From NCBI RefSeq assembly GCF_026213295.1, contig NC_079431.1, positions 13,134,299 to 13,198,298 of the forward strand: DNA of 64,000 nt, read 5' to 3'. Position numbers and translations under genes: made by a program. The notes under the pieces are model-generated. The model saw only the letters and a list, made by a program, of their open reading frames with translations, was not told the DNA's origin and did not search any database. Positions 35,417 through 47,134 of the stretch are shown here, piece after piece. Numbering within the stretch: the stretch's first letter is position 1; every line of letters begins with the position of its first letter. This DNA comes from Gadus chalcogrammus (Eukaryota; Chordata; Actinopteri; Gadiformes; Gadidae).

Positions 35417-36187
35417 ATGATGGGCAAGGTAAAATACACCAAATCATTTAAAAAATTGAAGCCGACTCAGATACTTCCTTTTAGAATCAATGAATAGCGG
35501 CAACATCCAAGCATGATCTGCTATGGTTGACAAATTATTTGTTTCAGATCACTTTCTACGAGGAGAGGAATTTCCAGGGTCGCTCCTATGAGTGCATGAG
35601 CGACTGTGCCGACATGTCCTCTCACATGAGCAGGAGCCAGTCCTGCAGGGTGGAGAGCGGCTGCTTCATGGTCTACGAGAGGAACAACTACATGGGAAAC
35701 CAGTACTTCATGAGGAGGGGAGAGTACCGTGACATGAACCGCATGATGAGCATGGGAATGATGTTTGACAACATCAGGTCCTGCAGGATGATCCCCTATG
35801 TAAGAGAAGTCCCCAACGTTACACTGTTCAATTGAATTGAACATTTCAGCTGTTAGATGGATTGTGTTGTTGTTATAAGTCTACTGACATTATCTTTGAA
35901 TCTCTGCAATACAGCACAGAGGCCAGTTCAGGATGAAGATCTACGAGAGGGAGAACTTCGGTGGTCAGTCCTATGATCTGATGGACGACTGTGACAACGT
36001 CCAGGATCGTTACCGCATGTCCGACTGCCAGTCCTGCAACGTGATGGACGGACACTGGCTGATGTACGAGCAGCCCCAGTACAGAGGCAGGATGATGTAC
36101 ATGAGGCCCGGAGAGTACAAGAGCTTCAGGGATATGATGAGCGGCCAGAGGTTCATGAGCATGAGGCGCATCACTGACATGTGTTAG
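35417..36187 (+). CDS. crygm: Gamma-M crystallin, gene 7 of 11
   Basis: Exons are 35417-35428, 35548-35799 and 35915-36187; 178 aa. Changes against gene 2 include ADMSS for SDMSS, Ser for Cys 34 (SRSQSC), GNQYF for GQQFF, and a C-domain with [12 protein letters not shown] and QPQYRG. Exon 2 ends in Tyr rather than Phe. AATAAA is at 36198-36203. It sits outside the young block, consistent with its greater divergence. Confidence 0.96.
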
Positions 36188-36309
36188 TTTTATCATCAAT
36201 AAAACATGATCTAATTTAAATGTTCCGGTTTGTTGTTTATTAATATAACTTAAATAGCACTTGCATACATAGCTGTACGACGGAGTATTAGGGCCACACA
36301 TGAAGAAAA

Positions 36310-36720
36310 AAAATATTTTTGCCGTGACGAGATTAAAGTCGACACATCGACTAGTAAATTAACATGTCTGACAGGGCCTCCTCCTGAACAGACGAATTTT
36401 TCCGCACAACCTTTTCAGCATCCTTACACTAATCACCACACTGTGGCTCTGCGCTAAAACAGCGAGGATCTCTTTCTTGTTAAACTCGATTCTGAAATAC
36501 AATTTTACCAAATTATCCACACAAGCCATTGGATTCAGTGCAGGCCCTGTGGAGCGGTTGCTATCTCTCCCAACTAATTTCAACTGTATCCTCGACATTT
36601 CGAGTTTAATGTCGACTTTAAAGTCGACAAATCGAGATTAAAGTCGACATAATATTTCAACTTTATTCTCGACATTTCAAGTTTAATGTCGACATGTTGA
36701 CTTTAAAGAGTGCGCAGAGC
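36310..36720 (-). mobile_element. Short DNA element with AAAGTCGAC-rich ends and an integrase-like start
   Basis: Both flanks carry repeated TTTAATGTCGAC/AAAGTCGAC strings in direct and inverted orientation. The minus frame 36359-36598 contains VDNLVKLYFRIEFNKKEILA and ISVRMLKRL, then LFRRRP. This resembles the helix-turn-helix start of fish integrase-type transposases. The integrase core is absent. Confidence 0.5.
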
Positions 36721-36724
36721 CAAC

Positions 36725-38015
36725 ACTATTCCGCACAGAGTGACATGATACAGATATGAGGATGACAAATAAAAGCCAGTTGCTGTCGGGCGCCTTTACC
36801 GAGGCACGCCGTGCTTCCACTGCAACTACAGGTTGCTGCCGGTTTAGTTGCGCAATACTGTCGGCTCTGCGCTCTCGTTCATCACACCAAACATAGGCAA
36901 AGTGACCTCTGCGGATTGCCCCAACTAATAAATTGGGCTCCTTGACCCACTACAATTACCCTTACGCTGCATGTAAATCCAGCCAAGTCACTGCAATCAC
37001 ACACACACTTCACCTACAGGCATTAGTTCATCGTTTATTTCATACTGCAGTAAAAAAAAAACAAAAAAAAAAACATAATCAAAACATAAGATCTCCCCCC
37101 CGCCTCAACTTGTTATTAAATATGCTTAGTAAATAATTTTGATTTGATTAGCATTTTACAGACCGATACAATGGATAGGGCGTTTATACGGTCCACCACC
37201 GTTGCTTTTCTCCCCATAAAAAGCTACAGTCAGTGTTTAATGACGTTGATTTACCTTTGAGCATTAACGTTTGTATCAAGAAAGAACCAGTGACGCTCTT
37301 ATTCCCGCACTCCTTGCTTGACCGCGATCTAGCATCTAGGATTGATTGCTCTTCTTTGGTTCCCCGGATGTTAACACTGAATTTTCATGCATTGAATTTT
37401 GCAGCTGAATTTGGCATGTTGAATTTGGGGAGGTTGAATTAGTTAACATTGAGAAAATAAAGCTGAAAATGATTTATTGAAAAAATAAGTTAAATTCAGA
37501 GGCAAAAAATTCAGATTCATTATTTAAATTCATAAATATTCAGTGCTTATAATTCAATGGCTTTTTATTTTCATTAATGGCCACGTTTAGACCTCCAAAA
37601 TAAAAAACCTACACAACCAAATACACTGCAGCATTTGGGAAAATATTTGCACGTTAATATGCATTTACGGGGATGTGTCTATTCATGATATGGTGAATTA
37701 TCGCCTACCTACCAACCACATCTGTATCATGTGTTGCTGAAACAGAGGCATGCATCACTTTAAACTGTGGTACATCATTTCCCTTTAATAGTTTACTCCA
37801 CACCCATGAACCTCTCAGTTCATTTTTTTTTATGTCTAAATTTTAATCTGACTATGTAATATTTTTGGAGGAATGCGTAGAAAAATAAATCCTGCAAATG
37901 TGTGCCTCTTGAGTAGCACACTATAATTGAGAGTTTGGATTCTAGATAAGACTATGGACCGATACATGATAAAGTTGTTTTCCAGAATTATTTTATTGTA
38001 CCCTGCTATTTGCTT
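36725..38015. other. Intergenic, no gene seen
   Basis: AT-rich. A run of TTGAATTT-type motifs at about 37378-37560 looks like a degenerate short-period repeat. A poly-A/C tract lies near 37052-37075. Confidence 0.5.
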
Positions 38016-38017
38016 TA

Positions 38018-38115
38018 AAGGGGACATATTATAAAAACAACGCTTTTCCTGGGACTTGTTTTGGGTCTCTGGTGCTCCCACACGCATGTAAACTTTGAAA
38101 AAAGTCTGTACACGA
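38018..38115. repeat. Terminal part of a dispersed fish repeat
   Basis: TTTAAAGGGGACATATTATA opens a segment of the kind seen at the ends of fish non-autonomous DNA transposons. Its partner end was not found intact; 39930-40030 resembles interior sequence of the same family. Confidence 0.4.
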
Positions 38116-38288
38116 TTTTTTGAGTGAGATATGCATTTCTGAAAGTACCCCGCCTACAGTTACCAAACGAGCGAGTCAGTTTCAGCGCACCCCCTACGTA
38201 GGAAGGGGGCACATTTGAATATTACCTCCCACTTCCCCACTCCCCTCCAATCAGAGCATAGCTACGATTTTGTGGACCAGCGGATGAG

Positions 38289-39338
38289 TATGGCGACACT
38301 TTAGTGCCATAATTCACTAATGTGATAAAAGATGTATTCAGGCGTATTATATTATTCCACACGCGTAGATATTAACTGCGAGCGCGCAAATGATCTCTGC
38401 ACGCGCAAAAAACAGCCTCTCGCGCGCGCAAATTACCTCAGCGCGCGCAAAACAGCCTCTCGCACGCGCAAATTACCTCAGGTCGTGCAAAACCTCTCGC
38501 GAAAGATGTTTTTACGCTCTCGCTCGAATTTAATTTTGCCACTATGGGGGAGGGAACCAAGGCAGGGCGGGCTTTCCTATGATTGGCCGTTTCTGAAGCG
38601 CGATATTTGATTGACAGCCCTCCTCACATTCAATTCTGAATTGTACAGTAAATGGCTGAAACGATAGTTACTTATTGTAACTCTAGATTCTATGAGTATA
38701 GGCGCAGCCTTTTAAGGCTATCGCTATTGGGTTATCCCTAGGCGTGAGCCGTAGCACTGAAAAATTTGTAATCCCCGACCACCAACAGCGTGGGCCTCAA
38801 TTACGTCCGCGTGCGGCGTGCCTCAACGACGTCCGCATTTCGCACATATAGTCGGGCGCCGGCGGACGTTCTGCTCCCAATAAACAGCTTTTCTTCAGCT
38901 ATTTAAAGGACAATGAGGCCGACACTTAAAAGGCTGCGCCTATACTCATAGAATCTGGAGTTACAATACGTAACTATCGTTTCAGCCATTTACTGTACAA
39001 TTCAGAATTGAATGAGAGGAGGGCTGAGGAGGGCTGTCAATCAAATATCGCGCTTCAGAAACGGCCAATCATAGGAAAGCCCGCCCTGCCTTGGTTCCCT
39101 CCCCCATAGTGCCAAAATTAAATTCGAGCGAGAGCGTAAAAACATCTTTCGCGAGAGGTTTTGCGTGCGCTGAGGTAATTTGCGCGCGCGAGAGGCTGTT
39201 TTGCGCGGGCTGAGGTAATTTGCGCGCGCGAGAGGCTGTTTTGCGCGCGCAGAGATCATTTGTGTGCTCGCAGTTAATAATACGCCCGAATGCATCTTTT
39301 ATCACATTAGTGAGTTATGGCACTAATGTGTCGCCATA
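38289..39338. repeat. 1-kb foldback: 420-bp inverted arms
   Basis: Arm 38289-38716 is the reverse complement, with few mismatches, of 38925-39338. The spacer is 208 bp. The arms contain GCGCGCAAATTACCTCAG and AAAACAGCCTCTCGC units repeated two or three times. No transposase is encoded. Confidence 0.92.
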
Positions 39339-39339
39339 G

Positions 39340-39740
39340 ATGAGCAGCTCCGGCGGGAGGAACCCGGCGGCAGCTCAGCTCCAGGAGTACAATCCCTTTC
39401 TCTACCGGCAGCACCACCGGAGCTGCCGGACTGCTGCCGAAGCTTTAGCGGCAGTCCAGAGGAGGAGAAAAGTCAGGCGAGCTACCCCCGCCAGACTTTT
39501 CAGCTCTCGGAGGACACCCACCGGAGCAGCCGGAAAGCTTCGGCGGCAGTTCAGCTCCCGGAGTACACCACCGGAGCTGCCGGATTGCCGCTTCGGCTGT
39601 GGCCGGACGACTTCGAGGGTGGCCGGACTGCCGCTTCTCCGGCGGTGCCGCCGAAGCTTCGGCAGCAGTCCGGCAGCTCCGGCGCGGGGAGCTCAGTGGC
39701 AGATCGGCATCTCAGCTCCCGGAGTACAATCCCTTTCCCC
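39340..39740. repeat. GC-rich degenerate minisatellite
   Basis: Recurrent CAGCTCCCGGAGTACA and CCACCGGAGCTGCCGGA strings in both orientations (39374, 39555, 39715 and others). It follows the foldback directly. A 190-codon open frame across it is low-complexity Arg/Ser/Pro and is not believed. Confidence 0.7.
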
Positions 39741-40102
39741 TCCATGTCGCGGTTCATGGACTTCAGAGTCAAGGCCAAAGTTCCTTTCCCCCAATTCTTC
39801 TCAACCATGGCCAAGATATCCCCCACTACGAGTCTTTACTTGTTGTTATAGTGCAAGAGACGTCAAACATAAAAACACATGCATAATATTATTATTATAT
39901 TATATTATGTAGAGCTCCAGGAGTCCGCAAACACCTTCTCCTCCATGCTGACATCTGACAGCTCATTTGCATTAAAGCTACGGACACCAGAAACAGCGCA
40001 TTTTGAAGGGACTGAAACCGATGGGAATAGCGGTAGGCGAGATTTTTTTTCCCAAAAGCTTTTTCCAGCAAACAGCTTCAAAAACATGTTTTCTGGAACT
40101 CA

Positions 40103-40144
40103 AATAATATGTTTACTTGTTCTGAAACAAGTAAACATATTATT
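40103..40144. repeat. Perfect 19-bp hairpin
   Basis: AATAATATGTTTACTTGTT (40103-40121) and its exact complement (40126-40144) are separated by four bases. Confidence 0.9.
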
Positions 40145-40149
40145 GGTAT

Positions 40150-40413
40150 ACTGGTGGTATACATACTTTTGAATGTATTTGACTGTTCTGACTCTATAAC
40201 ACCAAAAATAATGATGTGGTTCATTAGACCTAACAAACAAAGCCAATGTCCATGGTGCAGGTAAAATATATAGATATTAAGATATATTATATTATTATTA
40301 GATGCAGCTTCTCATTTTCGTGTTTGTCACTGGCAGGAATCATATTTTAAAAACACAAAAGATCAACATGTAAAAGAGAAATGCGAATTAAAAGTATAAA
40401 AGAAATACTAATA

Positions 40414-40458
<45 letters not shown>

Positions 40459-41550
40459 TTAAAATCATTATGTGTCGTGAGAGGAGTCAGGAGTTCACCC
40501 AGAGCTGGCTGTACGATGAGATCCTGGAGAACACACAGAGAGAGGGATGGTCATAGAACATTTTTATATTTCTATGACAAAATCACATGCAATATATATA
40601 AATATTCTGAATATTATTGTCAAGTTGTGAAACAACGTGAATAATTTGTGTCGTGAGAGGAATGGATAAGGAAGGTGAGGTTAAAGGATTAGGGAAACTG
40701 GGTGAAATTTTTTCCACCAGTACGTAGAAAGCCAAGTTCTGCTTGGAGACCACAAACATAATGGAAACAACAGCAGTCTTTTGACGCTGGAGCCATGTAT
40801 GTGCATTGTTTGATTACAACACTGGCTTGGAGCTTATGGGAGGAATAACAGAGGCAGACAATAAAAAGTGTTTGCCAAGCTGGAAAGCAGGTGTTCTGTA
40901 GACCAGCTCAGCTTTTGTATTACTCTTTTAACATTCTCAATAAAGTTGCAAATGTAAATGTATTCAGCGGTTTTCCGATCTCGTTCCTTGTTAGACTAAA
41001 TGTGTTGTACTTTCCACAACAAGCGCCCTATTCTGACTGCAGCTTCTCATGGTTGATGGTGATTATTGAAGCGGAAGCAAGTTGTGCAAATTTTCATGAT
41101 ATAATATTAATTTTTCATGTCAACTGTTATATCAACATCAACATTAAACTGATGTTGCAGGAACCAAACCATTGAAAACAAACCCTTCAGCATACTAAAT
41201 AGTTCCTTTTTGATAGGTTGCTGCAAAATCAGTTTTCTTTGGCTCCAATGGACCAATGTTTATTTTATTTTACATTAACAATGCAACAATGCATACCAAC
41301 TACAGATTGTATCATACAATTCTTAGGCAAATCAAAAAAGGCTAATGTTTTTTTAGATTTAAAACAATCTAGAAATGTTTAGATAGAATGTGTTTCCAAA
41401 TAACCATTGTCCATTACATTGTGCTGCATGTTCATGTATTGTGTGCACCACCCAATAGATCTATTATTAGTTATTCTATGGCCATCAAGGCTACTGGACA
41501 TGTGAACAACCCCATTTAGCCCTCTATATGCCCCTATACCATGCTGCGGT
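40150..41550. other. Intergenic, no gene seen
   Basis: AT-rich; contains a TA microsatellite at about 40422-40455. No recognisable element otherwise. Confidence 0.6.
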
Positions 41551-41562
41551 GTCAGGGGTTTA

Positions 41563-41598
41563 AACAATGCAGGGGTAGGGGGTTGCTCAGGTATAAAA
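41563..41598 (+). promoter_or_regulatory. Gene 8 core promoter
   Basis: TATAAAA at 41592-41598 and AACAATG (SOX consensus-like) at 41563-41569. TGCTGCGGTGTCAG at about 41542 could be a weak MARE. Confidence 0.7.
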
Positions 41599-41667
41599 GT
41601 AAGGGCTTTTAACAGAAACAACATCAGTGTACCAATAGCACAGATCGTAGCAACAACCACCGCCATC

Positions 41668-42387
41668 ATGACCATGGGCAAGGTAAGCATTGTCACCACA
41701 CTTTGAAATTTCTTAAATGAAGGTTAATATCAACTAATTCCAACAGTGATGTTGAACTTCTTACTATAAAAAACACTCCTTTACAGATCACGTTCTACGA
41801 GGAGAAGAATTTCCAAGGTCGCTCCTATGAGTGCATGAGCGACTGCTCCGACATGTCCTCCAACCTGAGCAGGTGCCACTCCTGCAGGGTGGAGAGCGGC
41901 TGCTTCATGGTGTACGACCGCACCAACTACATGGGAAACCAGTACTTCATGAAGAGGGGAGAGTACTCCGACTATATGAGCATGATGGGCATGAGGGACT
42001 GCATCAGGTCCTGCCGCATGATCCCCATGGTAAGAGAGAGTCCGTTCCTTCCATTTAAATTCTAATCATACTCATGAACCACATTCTAAGCTCTCTATTT
42101 AATCCCAACAGCACAGAGGCCAGTTCAGGATGAAGATCTACGAGAGGGAGAACTTCGGTGGTCAGTCCAATGAGATGATGGACGACTGTGACAACATCCA
42201 GGATCGTTACCGCATGTCCGACTGCCAGTCCTGCCACGTGATGGACGGACACTGGCTGATGTACGAGCAGCCCCACTACAAGGGCAGGATGATGTACATG
42301 AGGCCCGGAGAGTACAGGAGCTTCAGGGATATGGGCATGAGTGGCCAGAGGTTCATGAGCATGAGGCGTATCATGGATTCCATGTAA
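41668..42387 (+). CDS. crygm: Gamma-M crystallin, gene 8 of 11 (short N-domain class)
   Basis: Exons are 41668-41682 (Met-Thr-Met-Gly-Lys), 41787-42029 and 42112-42387; 177 aa. The N-domain exon is three codons shorter than in genes 1-7 ([14 protein letters not shown] in place of the longer [13 protein letters not shown] stretch) and carries [14 protein letters not shown]. In this it resembles gene 11. The C-domain exon is nearly the same as in genes 1, 9 and 10, except for its end RRIMDSM instead of RRITDMC. AATAAA is at 42408-42413. Confidence 0.95.
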
Positions 42388-42424
42388 ATCCTGATAAATG
42401 AAATGTAAATAAAGATACAAAATG

Positions 42425-43205
42425 ATTAACTGGTAAAATTAAAAGCTGTTGCTTGATGTGAACTTTGTAATACACCTACATATTTGGCAAATACTATTTT
42501 AAAATCATAACATATTTAAAAAAAAAAAAAAAAAATCCTGCTTCAGGGTATAATCAAATCAAGTCAATGCTATTAATCACAGGTACCATCTCAAAGGGCC
42601 TAACATTCCATATATCTATGACACCCCCCTGACCCTAGCTCCCCAGAGGGCAAGAAAAAAATCCCTTAATTAGTAAGGAGTGGGGGATTTTAAATGGTTG
42701 GTTTATAAAAGTAATGTCTTTGGTGGCTGACTTCAATGTTAAGGCTTTCTTATATTCAGAATGTAATAATACATATTTTCATAGCCGTATTTGAAATAGC
42801 TACCCAAATAGAAAAAAATATTACATTTATGACAGATACGCACTGCATTAAGATTCTCTTAAGCCCTCCACACACCAAAGCTCAAGTGGAACTTTCTTGC
42901 ATTCTTGTTTCCCACAGAAGGCATAAATCCCACGTGGACTCACTTATCTAGGTCATTATAATTGATCAGCTAAAAAAAAATTGTTGAAAAACATCAGGTG
43001 GGTGCAAAAAAAATAGGAGGGGTGGTGCTTAATGATTAACGTGTGAATACAACGTCAACACATTTTGAGTTTGCATTATATACATGTGCTCTATACTTGA
43101 GTTTTGGTTTGTTGAGGCCTTAGATTACAACTGAGGCTAATTAAAGACACTTCATTCCAAATCGATTTACAACGCTTCATACACACATTCACGGCGGAGT
43201 CATCC
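42425..43205. other. Intergenic, no gene seen
   Basis: AT-rich with a poly-A run near 42518-42535. Nothing recognised. Confidence 0.6.
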
Positions 43206-43209
43206 ATGA

Positions 43210-44545
43210 AAAGGTAACAGACTCTTCAAGAGGCAGAAACCCCGCAAGGCAGCTGGACCGGACTCTGTCTCCCCCTCCACCCTCAAGCACTGTACAGATC
43301 AACTGTCTCCAGTAATAACAGACATTTTTAACACCTCACTGGAGACATGCCATGTACCAGCCTGTTTTAAATCCTCCACCATCATCCCCATCCCCAAAAA
43401 AATAAGGCCCAAAGAACTCAAAGACTACAGACCAGTCGCCTTGACCTCTGTGGTCATGAAGTCCTTTGAGTGCCTTGTCCTGTCGCACCTCAAATCCATC
43501 ACGGACCCTCTCCTGGACCCCATGCAGATCGCCTACAGAGCCAACAGGTCTGTGGACGATGCTGTAAACATGGCCCTCCACTTCATCCTCCAGCACCTGG
43601 ACTCAGCAGGAACCTACGCCAGGATCCTGTTTGTGGATTACAGCTCTGCATTCAACACCATCAACCCCACTTTGCTACAGGACAAGCTCTCCCAGCTGCA
43701 CGTGCCCGACTCCACCTGCCGGTGGATCACTGACTTCCTGTCTGACAGGAAGCAGCATGTGAAGCTGGGGAAGCACGTCTCCAACAGCCTGACCATCAGC
43801 ACCGGATCCCCTCAGGGCTGCGTTCTTTCTCCCCTGCTCTTCTCCCTAGTGTACACCAACAGCTGTACCTCCAGTCACCAGTCGGTCAAGCTCTTGAAGT
43901 TTGCAGATGATACCACGCTCATCGGGCTCATCTCTGGTGGAGATGAGTCTGCCTACAGGTGGGAGATTGACCACCTGGTGACTTGGTGTGGCCAAAACAA
44001 CCTAGAGCTCAATGCTCTAAAGACAGTGGAGATGGTTGTGGACTTCAGGAGGAACGCAGCCCCACCCTCCCCCATCACCTTGTGTGACTCCCCAACAACG
44101 GCCCCGGACCCCCACCAACACTGACACGCACACTACCCCCCCTTCCCCCATCAACACCCACAGTCATCTGCCTATGATGACAACAAGTTTTGCACTACTT
44201 TCACCATCACGCACAATTGTACGTATATTATTTTCTTTTCTTTTCTTTTCTTTTCTTTTCTTTTCTTTTCTTTTCTTTTCTTTTCTTTTCTTTTCTTTTC
44301 TTATTACGGTGCATATGTATATGTATATAGAGTATCTCTAATTATTTATTTAAATTTTTAAATGTACTATATTTTTTATTTACTCTTATCTTTTTCAGTA
44401 CTTATTATTCAATACTTGCTTATTGTTTATTGTTTACTGTTTATTGTTTGTTAAGATCGTGCGCAACGAATACGAATACCAAGACAAATTCCTCATATGT
44501 GTAAATGTATTTGGCAATAAACCTTTTCTGATTCTGATTCTGAAA
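43210..44545 (+). mobile_element. Rex1-like (CR1-group) LINE fragment with intact RT domain
   Basis: An open frame runs from 43210 to 44124 (about 304 codons) through most of the reverse transcriptase. It has the entry block [16 protein letters not shown], motif [12 protein letters not shown], motif [14 protein letters not shown] and motif [11 protein letters not shown]. The endonuclease and N-terminus are missing, and the C-terminal end stops after VVDFRRN. The 3' untranslated part includes a (TTTTC)n tract at 44229-44300 and ends in TTCTGATTCTGATTCTGA, the usual tail of this LINE type. Confidence 0.88.
44229..44300. repeat. (TTTTC)n microsatellite
   Basis: About 14 units inside the LINE 3' region. 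Confidence 0.95.
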
Positions 44546-46040
44546 GCCAGCTCGTCAGGAACAGTTAAGGTTAGGTGTCTTCCTCAGGGACTGCTCAACA
44601 CTCAAACTATCAACCCTCCGGTTACAAGTAAACCCGCTCTACCCCCTGAGCTAAGCCAACCCTTTAATTGGTTGATTGTGATAAAGATTTTCTATTTTCT
44701 TCTATTCCTCTTTTGACTGCATAAAAGCAAATGTTGCTATTGGTGGATATTTTGTAATGATAAAAGGTTTCTTGTCATGTACAAATGTAATATGTTATAA
44801 GCAACAGATTTATATATTCCATTGCAATTGCACAAGCGATAATACTACACAATAAATAATAAAATTGTATTTTAATGTCATTTATTATCGCATGTTCATT
44901 TAAACAATTACTTATTTATTGAGGCTGAGAGCAATCAAAGTATGACAGCATAAGCGTAGTAAAGTACACAATAGTTCAGCAACCACATCAACATTAGAGC
45001 AAATAAACATAAAATGCTTGTCTATCTAAGACACTGGTCTTCACAGTGGAGGTAGTGCTACTAGACGGTGTTAGAACAATATGTAATCTTAAAAAAGAAA
45101 GGTAATCACCTGATTTAGTGTAATTATTGTAAATTGTTCTTATTAAATCGTATGGCGACAATACCCAGCTTCTGTTAATTCTGCCAGGGTGCAGTGTCAA
45201 AAACATCACCTTTGAATCTAGTCTGCTGATTCTTTCCATAAATAGCTTATGAAAATTTAGGTGTTTCAAAAGTAAACTACTTATAGAAGATTGGTATTTG
45301 TGAGTACCCCAAAACTAAATGAAACCATGATAAAAAAGAATTTCTTGTAAGACTCTTCTTGAAAGCAAAGTATTTGTTTTAATGGAGCATTATCAGATGA
45401 CCAAACATCTTCAGGTAAAAAAAAGCGTCTAAATGAATCTCATCCCATTGTGGGCAGTCAACATTGCAAAGATTATTAGGTCTGATATTAGCAAACCTTA
45501 GGTAAAGGGAGTGACTGTGGAGTGTTTTGGATGGGCCGGGGTGGGGAGGCAAAGTTAATGGGGGGAAGTGGGAATGCAAGACAATTTAAGGAATTAACAC
45601 AATAAAGAAGTCAGGCCAGGGATAACATGGCGATAGTATCAAACGTCTTGTATAAAGTGATGATACAAAGGCTAATGACCAAACCTCTTTCAATTGGAGT
45701 GAGGAAGGAAGCTACCTCTAGGTAAACGTTATAAACTTAGACATTAAACTGTATAAATAAATAATCTGTACCTACTAATGAAATAAGTTTTTTATTTATT
45801 TGTAATATTATATCACAAATTATATCATATTAAATATAATTTTCCCATGAAAGAGCATGCATGTTTGTACCTCTTAATTTGGGAATAATCACAATTGAGT
45901 GACAAATTGTCCTTCACGTATAAATACACTTATTATCCTTCATATATGAATAGTATTTGTTTGTCAGTGAAATGGCTTTCTAAAGAGAAAGACAACAGAG
46001 ATGCCAGAAACATGCAGGGGGATCCCCTCAGCATCAAAAG
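44546..46040. other. Intergenic, no gene seen
   Basis: AT-rich, without a supportable ORF or a repeat I recognise. Confidence 0.6.
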
Positions 46041-46111
46041 GATTGTGTAGCTGAGTAAGGACTTTCTGACAGGAAGGGCCTCTGGTTGTTTAGGCTTGAC
46101 ATCATATAAAA
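46041..46111 (+). promoter_or_regulatory. Gene 9 core promoter
   Basis: TATAAAA at 46105-46111. GATTGTGT (SOX-like on the minus strand) starts at 46041, followed by GCTGAGTAAGG, a partial MARE. The motif lies about 64 bp above the TATA box, further than in the other copies. Confidence 0.6.
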
Positions 46112-46158
46112 GGACCTTGGTATAACAGATTGAAAGGCAGTTCACCAGTAACAGCAAC

Positions 46159-47117
46159 ATGACCACCACTGACAGAAACATGATGGGCAAGGTACGGCTG
46201 ATTTGTAAACGTATTTAGATACATGGATAACATATTGCAGTTTCCATTTCTGCAGAGGTTTACAAAGGGGTTTTATTTCAGAGAGCATGCAAACATGGAT
46301 GCCATGTATCAAATAGAGGACTAGGGCCACACTGAACCGCCACAGACAATGAGGGACAGTATGCAAACCAAGGATAACTATTCTACAATACAGGACATTT
46401 TTCTGTGTTCTACCTTTCTGTCATAAGTAATATGTGCTAATTATTCTACTCTTTCAGATCACCTTCTACGAGGAGAAGAACTTCCAGGGTCGCTCCTATG
46501 AGTGCATGAGCGACTGCTCCGACATGTCCTCCCACATGAGCAGGTGCCAGTCCTGCAGGGTGGAGAGCGGCTGCTTCATGCTCTATGAGAAGAACAACTA
46601 CATGGGCCAGCAGTTCTTCATGAGGGGGGGAGAGTACAACGACATGCACCGCATGCAGAGCATGGGAATGATGTTTGACAACATCAGGTCCTGCAGAATG
46701 ATCCCCTTTGTAAGAGAACTCACCAACAATTTCTCAACAATTTTATTCTCAAAATTTCAATTTATTTTCATCTACTGTTAAGTTGACTGTGTAATGGTTA
46801 TTAGTCTGTTTACACCATTTCTCTGAATCTCTGCAATACAGCACAGAGGCCAGTTCAGGATGAAGATCTACGAGAGGGAGAACTTTGGTGGTCAGTCTAA
46901 TGAGATGATGGACGACTGTGACAACATCCAGGATCGTTACCGCATGTCTGACTGCCAGTCCTGCCACGTGATGGACGGACACTGGCTGATGTACGAGCAG
47001 CCCCAGTACAGAGGCAGGATGATGTACATGAGGCCCGGAGAGTACAGGAGCTTCAGGGATATGGGCATGAGCGGCCAGAGGTTCATGAGCATGAGGCGTA
47101 TCACTGACATGTGTTAG
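46159..47117 (+). CDS. crygm: Gamma-M crystallin, gene 9 of 11 (extended N-terminus)
   Basis: Exons are 46159-46191, 46458-46709 and 46842-47117; 186 aa. Exon 1 starts seven codons earlier than in genes 1-7 and reads [12 protein letters not shown] chose this start because it is in frame, has A at -3, and sits at the usual distance from the TATA box. Translation from the inner Met-Met would give the standard N-terminus. MRGGEY replaces MRRGEY in the N-domain. AATAAA is at 47127-47132. Confidence 0.93.
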
Positions 47118-47134
47118 TTGATCATCAATAAAAC

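Noticed and set aside
39340..39912. 190-codon plus-strand ORF
   Set aside because: It crosses a GC-rich degenerate minisatellite, has low-complexity Arg/Ser/Pro composition and no recognisable domain.
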